DNA of 64,000 nt from positions 1-64,000 of the forward strand of contig NZ_JALGRO010000005.1 in NCBI RefSeq assembly GCF_022815645.1. The letters run 5' to 3'. The DNA is from Curtobacterium sp. VKM Ac-2922 (GTDB lineage Bacteria; Actinomycetota; Actinomycetes; Actinomycetales; Microbacteriaceae). Shown here piece after piece: positions 7,226 to 15,329 of the stretch. Within the stretch, counting starts at the first letter, position 1. Each line of letters starts with the position of its first letter. Both the position numbers and the translations under genes were made by a program. The notes beneath the pieces were generated by a model that ran no database searches, was not told the origin of the DNA, and saw only the letters and a program-made list of their open reading frames with translations.

Positions 7226-8947
7226 TCAGTCGCGGTCCCCGAACAGGCCCATGCCGTGCCGGGTGAGGACGTCGTAGGCGTCACCGAACGTCTCGGGGAC
7301 CGGTGCGTCGGGTTCGTACTTCGCCAGCAGCAACCCGAGCAGCCCTTTGCCGGGAGCGCTCAGTGGCCGTCGCCGGTCCCGCTCGTTCGGCGCCGACCGA
7401 CGGTGCTCGGGATTCCGCGGCACGTAGGGCTTCGCGACGTCGGGCCAGAGTTGGGGCTGCCGCGGGACCGTCCGGTTGAGGACGTCCTGGATGCCGCGGG
7501 CGTCGGCGTCGCGGTGGGTCAGGGGTTCCAGACCGTGCTGTTGCGTGAGGGTGCGCACGATCGCGGCGTGGTGCATCGGTTCGTTGATGATCGTGCCCGG
7601 TTCGGTGTAGGCCGACACGACGAACGTGGGGACGCGTCCACCGAGCCGGTCGAACGTGAAGTCCATCTCGCCGGGTTGGGCCGATCCGGACGGTGGGACG
7701 GCTCCGGGTGGTGGGACATGGTCGTAGATGCCACCGTGCTCGTCGAACGTGACGACGAGGGCGGTGTTCACGGCGTTCGAACCGGTCGTCGAACGCCCGC
7801 CACGCACCGCGCCGTAGACCTCGGCGAGGAGCACCTCGGCAGCACGCACGTCCGACGTCGCCGATTCGTAGGCCGCCTGATCGGCGCCGGCACCGGGGCG
7901 GCTGACCGGCGGGTGCATGTCGTTGTGATCGAAGACCATCCGCGGCTCGACGAACGCGTAGTCGGGCAACGTACCCGCCGCGGCATCGGCGTGGAACTGC
8001 TCCATGCTGCGGAAGTTGCTCTTCCAGTACCGCTCGATCGAGGGCGCGTGCAGGAACCCGGTCAGGGACACCACCTGGTCGGCGTCGAAGTACACGCGCC
8101 AGCTCTTGCCGGCCTCTTCGAGCCGGTTGAACAGCGTCGGCACGTCCGACGCGTCGAGCCACTTACCGGGGCCGTCCTGCAGTCCGTTCGTCACGTAGCC
8201 GTGCGAGGTGCTGGCGTGGAAGAACGACCGGTTGCAGAACGTCTGCGAGGGCACGGCGCAGTGCCAGTGGTCGTAGACCGCGAACGACTTGGCCAGGGTG
8301 GAGAACACGGGGAGCATCTCGGGCGAGAAGCCGCCCATCACGCGGGAGTACTCCTGCACGGTGGGTTCGCGGCCGCGCTCGATCCGGTAGTTGACGACGT
8401 AGTCGTGCACGAAGCCGGACATGGTCGGCGCGCTCGTGTCCGACGGGACGTTGTACGGCGCCGCGTACCCGTTCCGGGTCGGATCGGCGTTCCCTTCCGG
8501 GTCCACGGTTCCGTACCACTGCGTGTTGACGTGAGGATAGAACTCGCCGGGGTCCGGATCGGGTTGGCTCATCACCGAGTCGGTCGAGCCCTGGTAGACG
8601 TGCGCGGGCACGATGGTGCCGTCGGGCGCGGTGTTGGCGTGCGTGCCGTGCTGCAGTCCCTCGAAGGACTGCCCGTCGCCGAGCTCGTCGTCGGTGTAGA
8701 GCCGGCCGAACACGTGGTCGAAGCTGCGGTTCTCGAACATCAGCACGACGACGTGGTCGAACCCGGGCTCCCGCCGTTCGGGCAGCGGGGTGAACCCGTA
8801 CCGCTCGTCCTGCACCCGCTCGTCGTAGGCGACACCCGCGCCGACGGCGCCCGCACCGACCGCGGCTCCGGCGGCACCGATCCCGGCACGGCGCAGGAAC
8901 GCACGACGTGAGTGGTGGCGGTCACCTGCGTCCGCGTCTCGGCCCAT
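7226..8947 (-). CDS. Tat-exported phosphoesterase (phospholipase C/acid phosphatase family)
   Basis: A 573-residue secreted enzyme of the PF04185 phosphoesterase family (bacterial phospholipases C and related acid phosphatases). Residues 13-20 (SRRAFLRR) followed by an Ala/Gly-rich hydrophobic stretch form a twin-arginine signal. The mature domain opens with HVVVLMFENRSFDHVFG near residue 65, whose Glu-Asn is part of the metal/active site; later motifs include AVPSQTFCNRSFFHAS, VFDHNDMHPPV and FDEHGGIYDHVPPP. The ATG at 8945-8947 places the Tat motif correctly; a start 12 codons upstream is less likely. GACACT lies 6 nt before this ATG, so the mRNA may be leaderless. Confidence 0.9.
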   Translation of the reverse strand: MGRDADAGDRHHSRRAFLRRAGIGAAGAAVGAGAVGAGVAYDERVQDERYGFTPLPERREPGFDHVVVLMFENRSFDHVFGRLYTDDELGDGQSFEGLQHGTHANTAPDGTIVPAHVYQGSTDSVMSQPDPDPGEFYPHVNTQWYGTVDPEGNADPTRNGYAAPYNVPSDTSAPTMSGFVHDYVVNYRIERGREPTVQEYSRVMGGFSPEMLPVFSTLAKSFAVYDHWHCAVPSQTFCNRSFFHASTSHGYVTNGLQDGPGKWLDASDVPTLFNRLEEAGKSWRVYFDADQVVSLTGFLHAPSIERYWKSNFRSMEQFHADAAAGTLPDYAFVEPRMVFDHNDMHPPVSRPGAGADQAAYESATSDVRAAEVLLAEVYGAVRGGRSTTGSNAVNTALVVTFDEHGGIYDHVPPPGAVPPSGSAQPGEMDFTFDRLGGRVPTFVVSAYTEPGTIINEPMHHAAIVRTLTQQHGLEPLTHRDADARGIQDVLNRTVPRQPQLWPDVAKPYVPRNPEHRRSAPNERDRRRPLSAPGKGLLGLLLAKYEPDAPVPETFGDAYDVLTRHGMGLFGDRD

Positions 8948-9041
8948 GGCAGCAGTGTCGTGCACGGACAGTGCGACGGGCAAGCACGTGCTCCGCGCGC
9001 GGCTGAGTCACCGCTCACCCGCGGACGGGGGACACCGGCGG

Positions 9042-9047
9042 TAGTCT
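9042..9047 (+). promoter_or_regulatory. Candidate -10 box for the hydrolase gene
   Basis: TAGTCT at 9042-9047, about 75 bases before the GTG of the next gene. No clear -35 could be chosen. Confidence 0.35.
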
Positions 9048-9109
9048 GGGCGACCGCCCGGCCCCACGCTGGGCGACCGCCCGGCCCCCGCCGGTCGACC
9101 GCCCGACCC
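9046..9109 (+). repeat. Tandem repeat in the hydrolase 5' leader
   Basis: CTGGGCGACCGCCCGGCCCC occurs at 9046-9065 and again at 9069-9088, followed by a degenerate third copy (GGTCGACCGCCCGACCC, about 9093-9109). Each unit contains a GGGCG-AC-CGCCC mini-hairpin. The block lies between the -10 box and the ribosome-binding site. Confidence 0.75.
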
Positions 9110-9122
9110 GCAAGGAGACCCC

Positions 9123-10217
9123 GTGAACGAGCAGACCCCACGGCATGCCGACGCGCTTGATGCGGAGACCGCCGACGTCGTGGTCAAGGTCGACCGGATC
9201 CCCGTCGACCACACCAACGTCCGGGTGTCGTCGATCGGCGAGGTCGGGGAGCGGTCGTTCCTGCTCGTGGCCGGGCTCGGCATCGCGTCGACGTACTACG
9301 AGCGGCTCGCGCCGAACCTCGAGGAGTTCGGCCCCGTCCGCGCACTCGACCTGCCCGGGTTCGCCGGGGTCCCGAAGTTCAGGGGGCCCGTGTCGATCGA
9401 GCGCTACGCCGATGCCGTCGAGACCGTCATCGCGGAACTCGGGCTGACGAACCCGGTGCTGGTCGGCCACTCGATGGGGACCCAGGTCGTCACCGAGGTC
9501 GCTGCCCGGCACCCGGAGTACACCCACGTGGTGCTGATCAGCCCGGTCGTCGACTCGTCGGCCCGCACGATCAGCGAGTCCGCCGTCCGGTTCCTGCGGT
9601 CCGCAGTGCACGAGCCCGCGGCGGTCCGGTGGCATGCGGTCACCGCCTACGCGCTGTGCGGCTGGCACTGGTTCCGCAAGGTCCTGCCGAAGATGGTCGC
9701 CTTCCCCATCGAGCAGCGCGCCCCGCACGTGCAGGCCAAGGTCCTGATCATCCGCGGCGAGCACGACGCGATGGTGCCGCGCGACTGGGTGCGTCGGCTG
9801 GCGCGGGTGTTCCCGTACGCGGTCCTGCGCGAGGTCGTGGGTGGTGCGCACTCGGTGATGCACGCGCAGGCCGATGCCGTCGCGCAGCTCGCCGTGGCGC
9901 ACGTCCGTGACGAGATCCCGGACCGCGGGGTGTCCTCGATGCAACGGGTCCGCGACGACTCGACGGCGTCAGATCTGTCCCGGCTCAGCCCGGGGGACGC
10001 GTGGCTGGTCGTCCGAGCACGGTTCACCGAGCTGCTCGGGATGGCGAAGGGCGACGACGAGGTGCTCGAGGCCGGCAAGTCCGCCCACGCGCTCGCGATG
10101 GCCGACGACGCGGATGCGCCGGTGCCCGAGTCGGTGCGGCACGAGATCGTGCAGGCCGTCGCGCCGGAGCTGAACCACACCGACACCAAGCCGGCGGAAC
10201 CGCGCGACCCGTCCTGA
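9123..10217 (+). CDS. Alpha/beta hydrolase
   Basis: A 364-residue cytoplasmic alpha/beta-hydrolase, substrate unknown. The catalytic triad is visible: nucleophile in GHSMG near residue 118, Asp in GEHDAMVPRDW near 216, and His in GGAHSVMH near 245. A hydrophobic strand-oxyanion segment, LLVAGLGIAS, precedes it near residue 50. After the hydrolase domain come about 90 residues of charged, probably helical sequence without a recognised domain. AAGGAGACCCC precedes the GTG start. It is monocistronic, with a leader repeat before it and a long hairpin after it. Confidence 0.85.
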   Translation: MNEQTPRHADALDAETADVVVKVDRIPVDHTNVRVSSIGEVGERSFLLVAGLGIASTYYERLAPNLEEFGPVRALDLPGFAGVPKFRGPVSIERYADAVETVIAELGLTNPVLVGHSMGTQVVTEVAARHPEYTHVVLISPVVDSSARTISESAVRFLRSAVHEPAAVRWHAVTAYALCGWHWFRKVLPKMVAFPIEQRAPHVQAKVLIIRGEHDAMVPRDWVRRLARVFPYAVLREVVGGAHSVMHAQADAVAQLAVAHVRDEIPDRGVSSMQRVRDDSTASDLSRLSPGDAWLVVRARFTELLGMAKGDDEVLEAGKSAHALAMADDADAPVPESVRHEIVQAVAPELNHTDTKPAEPRDPS

Positions 10218-10228
10218 GACGGCCCGAG

Positions 10229-10290
10229 ACGCAACCGACAGGAGGCCCGCCACCGGTCCCGGGACCGGTGACGGGCCTCCCGTCGGTTGC
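10229..10290 (+). terminator. Long palindromic terminator
   Basis: An inverted repeat of nearly 30-bp arms, from GCAACCGACAGGAGGCCCG to CGGGCCTCCCGTCGGTTGC, centred on GGTCCCGGGACC. It separates the convergent hydrolase and FAD-oxidoreductase genes and carries the same GGAGGCCCG/CGGGCCTCC word as the palindrome family. Confidence 0.8.
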
Positions 10291-10313
10291 GCCCAGGGCG
10301 CGTGGCCTGCGGA

Positions 10314-11507
10314 TCAGGCGGTGATGCGACCCGGCAGCATGTCGCGCGTCAGCGAGTTGGCGTCGGCGAGCACCTTGCGGGCCTCGTCGGTCTTGTCCCA
10401 CACGTTCCACAGCAGCACGCCGCGGACCGTGTCGTCGTCGTCCAGGTAGTAGACGACGCCCGTGACGGTCGGCTCCTGCCAGTCCTCGACGGTGTGCAGC
10501 GAGGTGGACACCTGTCCGACGGCCTCGTAGCCCATGTCGAACACGTCCGAGTAGTACATCGGCGTGTGGTCGTAGGTCTCGTCGGCGTCGGCCAGGTTGC
10601 GGCCGGCCTGGCGTCCCTGCTGCTGCGCGTTGTCGACGTGCTCGACGCGACGGGTGCCCAGGATGCGGTCCGGGTACTCGGCGACGTCGCCCGCGGCGAA
10701 CACCGACGGGTCGTCGGTCACCAGGGTGGACGACACGACGACGCCGTCGTCGACCGTCAGGCCGGCGGCAGCGGCGAGCTCGGTGGCGGGCTCGATGCCG
10801 AGGCCGGCGACGACCGCGTCGGCCTCGATGACGGAACCGTCGTCGAGCGTCAGCGTCACGCCGGATCCGGTGTCGGTGCCGGTCGTCACGCGTCGGCCGG
10901 TGCGCAGTTCGACGCCGTGGTCGACGAAGCGCTGCTGGAACGCCTTGGCCAGGTCCGGCGGGAACGTGCTGCCGCCGACGACCTCGTCCGGGTCGACGAG
11001 CGTGACACGGGCGCCGTTCTGCACGATGCCCGACGCGATCTCGGTGCCGATGTAGCCGCCGCCGACCACGACCACGTGGGCGCCGGCGTCGGCCAGGGCC
11101 CGCAGTCGTCGGTAGTCGTCGGCGCTGCGGTAGCTCAGCACCCGTTCGGACGGCTGCAGGTCGGGCAGGCCGCGTGGGTGGCCGCCCGTGGCGATGAGCA
11201 GGCGCTCGTAGCCGTAGGTGCCGCCGTCCGAGGTGGTCACGGTCTTGCCGTCACGGTCGATCGCGGTGACGACGGTGCCGAGCACGAACTCGGCGCCGGT
11301 CTCCTCACTGTGCAGGTCGACCTTCTCGTCCCAGCTGAAGTCCGGGTCGGTCCACAGCTTCTTGGACAGGGCCGGACGGGCGTAGGGACGGTCGGTCTCC
11401 TCGCTGATGATCCCGATCGTGCCGGAGTCGTCGAGTTCGCGGATGCCGCGGGCGGCCGCGTCCGCGACCATCCCGCCGCCGACGATGAGGTAGCGGTAGT
11501 CGGTCAT
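10314..11507 (-). CDS. FAD-dependent NAD(P)H oxidoreductase
   Basis: A 397-residue pyridine-nucleotide-disulfide-oxidoreductase-type flavoprotein of the ferredoxin-reductase-like group. The N-terminal FAD-binding motif is YLIVGGGMVADAA; the NAD(P)H-binding motif is HVVVVGGGYIGTEIA near residue 155; the second FAD motif is SVFAAGDVAEYPD near 280. A reductase C-terminal domain follows. There is no redox-active CxxC, so it is not a lipoamide or thioredoxin reductase. Its start lies 16 bases after the dps stop on the same strand, suggesting an operon linked to oxidative stress. Its electron acceptor is unknown. Confidence 0.85.
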   Translation of the reverse strand: MTDYRYLIVGGGMVADAAARGIRELDDSGTIGIISEETDRPYARPALSKKLWTDPDFSWDEKVDLHSEETGAEFVLGTVVTAIDRDGKTVTTSDGGTYGYERLLIATGGHPRGLPDLQPSERVLSYRSADDYRRLRALADAGAHVVVVGGGYIGTEIASGIVQNGARVTLVDPDEVVGGSTFPPDLAKAFQQRFVDHGVELRTGRRVTTGTDTGSGVTLTLDDGSVIEADAVVAGLGIEPATELAAAAGLTVDDGVVVSSTLVTDDPSVFAAGDVAEYPDRILGTRRVEHVDNAQQQGRQAGRNLADADETYDHTPMYYSDVFDMGYEAVGQVSTSLHTVEDWQEPTVTGVVYYLDDDDTVRGVLLWNVWDKTDEARKVLADANSLTRDMLPGRITA

Positions 11508-11523
11508 GTCGTCGCGGCCGCGC

Positions 11524-12030
11524 CTAGGCGTGGGCCGACGCTTCGGCGGTCGACGGCGAGACGGCGGCAGCGAGCGGTGTGCTCGGGGCGCGGTTCTCGG
11601 CGCTGACCATCCACGCGAGCTGCTCGAGGCGCTCGATGAACCCGTGGAGCAGGTCCGCGGTCGTCGGGTCCTCGTCGTCGACCTCGTCGTGCACGTCGCG
11701 CATCGTGCCGGTCGCCTGGTACAGGCGGAGCGTGATCTGGTCGATCGCGTCGTGCGTGGTGATCTCGCCCTCGGGGAACTGGTCGAGGTGGCTCTGCGCG
11801 GCGACGCTCGAGGAACGCCCGTCCGGCACCAGGTACAGGGCGCGCATGCGCTCGGCGGTGTCGTCGGCGAACTCGCGGGCGGCGTCGACGATCTCGTCGA
11901 GCTGCAGGTGCAGGTCGCGGAAGTTCGTGCCCAGGATGTTCCAGTGGGCCTGCTTGCCCTGGACGTGCAGGTCGATGAGGTCCACGAGGACCGCCTGGAG
12001 GTTCTTGGCCATCTTGTCCGATGCGTGCAT
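11524..12030 (-). CDS. dps: Dps-family DNA-binding ferritin-like protein
   Basis: A 168-residue starvation/oxidative-stress protein expected to form a 12-subunit shell, oxidise Fe(II) with peroxide and bind DNA. The ferroxidase region is present: KQAHWNILGTNFRDLHLQLD near residues 25-44 followed by AREFADDTAERMR. The C-terminal tail (APSTPLAAAVSPSTAEASAHA region) is Ala/Pro-rich without the lysine tail some Dps use for DNA binding. ATG at 12028-12030 follows AAAGGAGT; an in-frame codon nine residues upstream is less likely. The FAD oxidoreductase gene follows at 16 bases. Confidence 0.93.
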   Translation of the reverse strand: MHASDKMAKNLQAVLVDLIDLHVQGKQAHWNILGTNFRDLHLQLDEIVDAAREFADDTAERMRALYLVPDGRSSSVAAQSHLDQFPEGEITTHDAIDQITLRLYQATGTMRDVHDEVDDEDPTTADLLHGFIERLEQLAWMVSAENRAPSTPLAAAVSPSTAEASAHA

Positions 12031-12126
12031 GATGACTCCTTTCGCGTCGGTGACCACTCCGGTCTACGCGCCGCGGCAGGACGCCTTCACAGAGCACGGT
12101 GAGGGTTCGTCCCCCGTGGGCGCGTC

Positions 12127-12639
12127 TCAGTGCGTGGCGGTCTGGTCGACCTGGTCGACGGCCTCGCGCATGTGCTCGAGGAAGAAGGCGACGGTGCGTG
12201 CCTGTTCGGCGTCGAGGCCCTCGGCGATGGACATCATCCGGCGGTGCATCACGCCCAGGGTGGCGCGGACCTCGTCGTCGGTCTCGATCGTCGGCGTGAT
12301 CAGCAGTGCACGGCGGTCGGTCGGGTGGGGCTCACGCCGGACGTGGTTGCTCTTGACGAGTCGGTCGATCAGGATCGTCGTCGACGCGGAGCTGATCTTG
12401 AGGTACGCGGCGAGGTCCTTGGGGCTGACCGCGCGGCCCGAGCGCTGCGCCTGCAGCAGGAAGCGGACGGCCAGCAGGTCGGTCTCGCCCATGCCCATCG
12501 AGTCGCGGGTGCGGCGTCGCATGGCGGTCTCGGCGGCACGGTAGCGACGGAGCGCGTTCAGCACGGCGACCCCGCGCTGGGTCGCGTCGTCGTCGGGGAA
12601 CCAGTACCCGGACGCTTCGGTGATCTCCGTCGCGGTCAT
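12127..12639 (-). CDS. MarR-family transcriptional regulator
   Basis: A 170-residue winged-helix repressor or activator. The DNA-binding region is residues about 70-115: VSPKDLAAYLKISSASTTIL (recognition region), then HVRREPHPTDRRALLI forming the wing. Flanking helices would make the dimer. It lies between dps and an FMN reductase gene, all on the minus strand, which suggests a redox or phenolic-compound signal. A GTAACC-cgtct-GGTTAC palindrome 11 bases before its ATG is a good autoregulatory operator. Confidence 0.88.
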   Translation of the reverse strand: MTATEITEASGYWFPDDDATQRGVAVLNALRRYRAAETAMRRRTRDSMGMGETDLLAVRFLLQAQRSGRAVSPKDLAAYLKISSASTTILIDRLVKSNHVRREPHPTDRRALLITPTIETDDEVRATLGVMHRRMMSIAEGLDAEQARTVAFFLEHMREAVDQVDQTATH

Positions 12640-12649
12640 GGTCGGTAGC

Positions 12650-12666
12650 GTAACCCGTCTGGTTAC
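12650..12666 (-). promoter_or_regulatory. Candidate MarR operator
   Basis: GTAACC (12650-12655) and GGTTAC (12661-12666) form a perfect 6-bp inverted repeat with a 5-base spacer, just upstream of the MarR start. GGTTAC also occurs at 13399-13404, upstream of the FMN reductase gene. Confidence 0.5.
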
Positions 12667-12713
12667 CAGGCGCTCTAGCGACCGTCGGAGTTGCGAGCGG
12701 ACGTCCAGACAGG

Positions 12714-12757
12714 CGGACGGGAGGCCCGTGGCGGTGTCGCCACGGGCCTCCCGTCCG
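12714..12757 (-). terminator. Palindromic terminator, GACGGGAGGC family
   Basis: CGGACGGGAGGCCCGTGGCG (12714-12733) and its exact complement (12738-12757) around GTGT. It lies just downstream of the FMN reductase gene on the minus strand. Confidence 0.85.
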
Positions 12758-12800
12758 TCCTGTGGTCGCGTCGCGACCGTCGTGCACCTGCGCGGGTGCG

Positions 12801-13358
12801 TTACGCGGCGACGCGCTCCGCAGCGGCCGCGGCGATGGCGTCGAGCGTCTGCTGGAGCTGCTCGGTGACCTCGGCGTCCTCGCGCGGGTGCGTCTCGGCG
12901 AAGCGGACGACCGACTGCGGGATGGCGACCTTGACGTCCTCGAGCACCGCGGCACCGGCGATGCCGGCGGCCTTGCGGGCGTCGTCGTGTGCCCAGACCC
13001 CGCCGTACTGGCCGAACGCCGAACCGATGACGGCGAGCGGCTTGCCGGAGATGGGCGACGAGCCGAACGGACGCGAGGCCCAGTCGAGCGCGTTCTTCAG
13101 CACGGCCGGGATCGTGCCGTTGTACTCGGGCGTGATCAGCAGGATGCCGTCGGCGTCCGCGATGGCCTGACGGAACGCGACCGCTGCCTCGGGCGGGGTG
13201 TCGCCGTCGATGTCCTCGTTGTAGAAGGGCAGGTCGACGATGCCGTCGTACACGGACAGGTCGATGCCCTCGGGGGCGTGGGCGATCGCGGCTTCGGCGA
13301 GCTGGCGGTTGATGGAGCCGGCGCGGAGGCTGCCGACGAGCACGACGACGTTCGTCAT
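12801..13358 (-). CDS. NADPH-dependent FMN reductase
   Basis: A 185-residue flavodoxin-fold enzyme that uses NAD(P)H to reduce FMN, quinones or similar acceptors. Family motifs: VVVLVGSLRAGSINRQLA at residues 4-21 (FMN phosphate loop), LPFYNEDID near 43, and TPEYNGTIPAVLKNALDW near 77. GFG-type ring contacts are represented by AFGQYGG near 114. AAAGGGTCACC precedes the ATG. A 14-bp palindrome lies 24-37 bases upstream of the start, probably a regulator site. The MarR gene downstream is the likely regulator. Confidence 0.9.
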   Translation of the reverse strand: MTNVVVLVGSLRAGSINRQLAEAAIAHAPEGIDLSVYDGIVDLPFYNEDIDGDTPPEAAVAFRQAIADADGILLITPEYNGTIPAVLKNALDWASRPFGSSPISGKPLAVIGSAFGQYGGVWAHDDARKAAGIAGAAVLEDVKVAIPQSVVRFAETHPREDAEVTEQLQQTLDAIAAAAAERVAA

Positions 13359-13381
13359 GGTGACCCTTTCGTTGCGATGAT

Positions 13382-13395
13382 CCGTTGTCCAACGG
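13382..13395 (-). promoter_or_regulatory. Palindromic operator upstream of the FMN reductase gene
   Basis: CCGTTG-TC-CAACGG is a perfect inverted repeat. A second, weaker one (TGGTT...AACCA, 13398-13415) follows. Both lie between the FMN reductase and the divergent GH13 gene. Confidence 0.45.
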
Positions 13396-13486
13396 AATGG
13401 TTACAGCAACAACCAATGCGTTCGCAGTGATCGGCATTCCCGCGCGGTCCGTGAGCGGCGTGTCGACGATCGGTACGCTCGGCGGG

Positions 13487-15133
13487 GTGACCCTCCGGAC
13501 GCCCTCCAGCACCCCCAGCACCCCCGACCCGGACTGGTGGCGGCAAGCCGTCGTCTACCAGGTGTACCCGCGCAGCTTCGCCGACTCGAACGCCGACGGG
13601 CTCGGCGACGTCGTCGGCATCACCAGCCGCGTGCCGTACCTGGCGTCGCTCGGCGTCGATGCGATCTGGCTCTCGCCGTTCTTCCCCTCGCCGCTCGCCG
13701 ACGGCGGCTACGACGTGGCCGACTACCGCGACGTCGACCCGCGGCTCGGCACGCTCGACGACCTGGACGACCTGCTGCGCACCGCCCACGCGCACGACAT
13801 CCGGGTGATCGTCGACGTCGTGCCGAACCACACCTCGGACCAGCACGCGTGGTTCCGGGCAGCGCTCGCCGCTGCGCCGGGTTCGCCGGAGCGGGCGCGG
13901 TACGTCTTCCGCCAGGGCTCGGGACCGGACGGCTCGCTGCCGCCGAGCGACTGGGTGTCCAACTTCGGTGGGTCGGCCTGGAGCCGTGTGCCGGACGGCG
14001 AGTGGTACCTGCACCTGTTCGCCCCCGAGCAGCCCGACCTGGACTGGTCGAACCCCGAGGTCCGCGCCGACTTCGAACACACCCTGCGGTTCTGGTCGGA
14101 CCGCGGGGTCGACGGCTTCCGGGTGGACGTCGCGCACGGGCTCGCGAAGGACCTGTCCGTGCCGTACCGGCCGTCGAACGAGCACCACCTGCCGCTCGAC
14201 GGGTCCGACCCGCTGTACGACCGCGACGAGGTGCACGCGATCTTCGCCACGTGGCGCACCGTGCTGGACGAGTACGACCCGCCCCGGGCCGCGATCGCCG
14301 AGGCCTGGGCTCCGGCCCCGCGTCGTGTGCTGTACGCCCGGCCGACCGAGCTGGGGCAGGCGTTCAACTTCGACCTGCTCGAGGCACCGTTCGACCCGGT
14401 GGTGTTCCGCCGGTTGATCGAGCAGAACCTGGCGATGGCGGACGAGTCCGGCGCGTCGAGCACCTGGGTGCTGTCGAACCACGACGTCGTCCGGTACGCC
14501 TCGCGGTACGGCCTGCCGCAGGGCACCGACACGGACGCGTGGCTGATGACCGACGGCGCCACGCCGCCGCTCGACCGCGCGCTGGGGCTGCGTCGGGCAC
14601 GCGCCGCGACGATGCTGCTGCTGGCGCTGCCCGGGTCGACCTACGCCTACCAGGGCGAGGAGCTCGGCCTGCACGAGGCCGTGGCGATCCCGCGCCAGGA
14701 CCTGCAGGACCCGAAGTGGCTGCGCTCGGGACACACCGTCAAGGGTCGCGACGGGTGCCGCGTGCCGATCCCGTGGACGACGTCGGGGCCGTCGTTCGGC
14801 TTCGGGGACGTCGCGCCGTTCCTGCCGCAGCCGGTCGACTTCGGGGCGGACTCGGTCGAGGCGCTCGACGGCGACCCGGACTCCACGCTGTCGATGTACC
14901 GCGCGGCGCTCGCCGCACGACGACGACTGCAGCAGGGGGAGTCGCTGACGTGGCTGGAGACGCCTCCGTCGGTCGTCGGGTTCGCGCGGCACGACGGCTG
15001 GCGGTCGTACACGAACTTCGGCGATGCGCCCGTGCCGATGCCGGCGGGCTCGGTGCTGCTGGCGTCCGGGCCGCTCGGCGACGGTGCGGACGGCGGCGAG
15101 CTGCCGGGCGCCACGACGGTCTGGCTGGCGTAG
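13487..15133 (+). CDS. GH13 alpha-glucosidase
   Basis: A 548-residue cytoplasmic enzyme of glycoside hydrolase family 13 (oligo-1,6-glucosidase/alpha-glucosidase group) acting on maltose-, isomaltose- or sucrose-like substrates. It opens with WWRQAVVYQVYPRSF near residues 14-28. The conserved regions are VVPNHTSDQHAWF, GFRVDVAHG near 209-217 (nucleophile Asp), AIAEAW near 268-273 (acid/base Glu) and LSNHDVVRY near 329. The GTG at 13487 is chosen because TACGCT lies 7 nt upstream and the earlier in-frame ATG (13385) would overlap the operator region. It is the only GH13 gene in the window. Confidence 0.92.
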   Translation: MTLRTPSSTPSTPDPDWWRQAVVYQVYPRSFADSNADGLGDVVGITSRVPYLASLGVDAIWLSPFFPSPLADGGYDVADYRDVDPRLGTLDDLDDLLRTAHAHDIRVIVDVVPNHTSDQHAWFRAALAAAPGSPERARYVFRQGSGPDGSLPPSDWVSNFGGSAWSRVPDGEWYLHLFAPEQPDLDWSNPEVRADFEHTLRFWSDRGVDGFRVDVAHGLAKDLSVPYRPSNEHHLPLDGSDPLYDRDEVHAIFATWRTVLDEYDPPRAAIAEAWAPAPRRVLYARPTELGQAFNFDLLEAPFDPVVFRRLIEQNLAMADESGASSTWVLSNHDVVRYASRYGLPQGTDTDAWLMTDGATPPLDRALGLRRARAATMLLLALPGSTYAYQGEELGLHEAVAIPRQDLQDPKWLRSGHTVKGRDGCRVPIPWTTSGPSFGFGDVAPFLPQPVDFGADSVEALDGDPDSTLSMYRAALAARRRLQQGESLTWLETPPSVVGFARHDGWRSYTNFGDAPVPMPAGSVLLASGPLGDGADGGELPGATTVWLA

Positions 15134-15240
15134 CCCGCTGGCTGGCCTGGCCCGCTGGCTGGCCCGGCCTGGCCCGCTGGCTGGCCTGGCCTGGCCCGCT
15201 GGCTGGCCTGGCCTGGCCCGCTGGCTGGCCTGGCCCGCTC
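15134..15240. repeat. Imperfect tandem repeat after the GH13 gene
   Basis: At least five copies of CCCGCTGGCTGGCCTGG, with one or two extra CCTGG or CCCGG words between them (period 17-22). The array begins directly after the stop codon and is C/G/T-rich with hardly any A. It may act as a structured 3' end, or be slippage-prone filler. Confidence 0.85.
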
Positions 15241-15329
15241 GTCCCTCCACATTGCGGCGTCACCGGGATGCCGTCCACAGATGCGTCAGGCCGGGTCGGC
15301 ACGCGAGCCCTGCTGGCGAGCATCGATGC

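Noticed and set aside
7211..8911. Long plus-strand frame opposite the phosphoesterase gene
   Set aside because: The product is His/Val/Arg/Gly-rich without motifs, typical of antisense frames in high-GC DNA; the minus strand has a Tat signal and family motifs.
15134..15250. Coding extension with WLAWPAGWPG-type repeats
   Set aside because: The repeats translate only in frames that do not connect sensibly with either neighbour; the GH13 gene ends at 15133 and a signal peptide starts at 15330.
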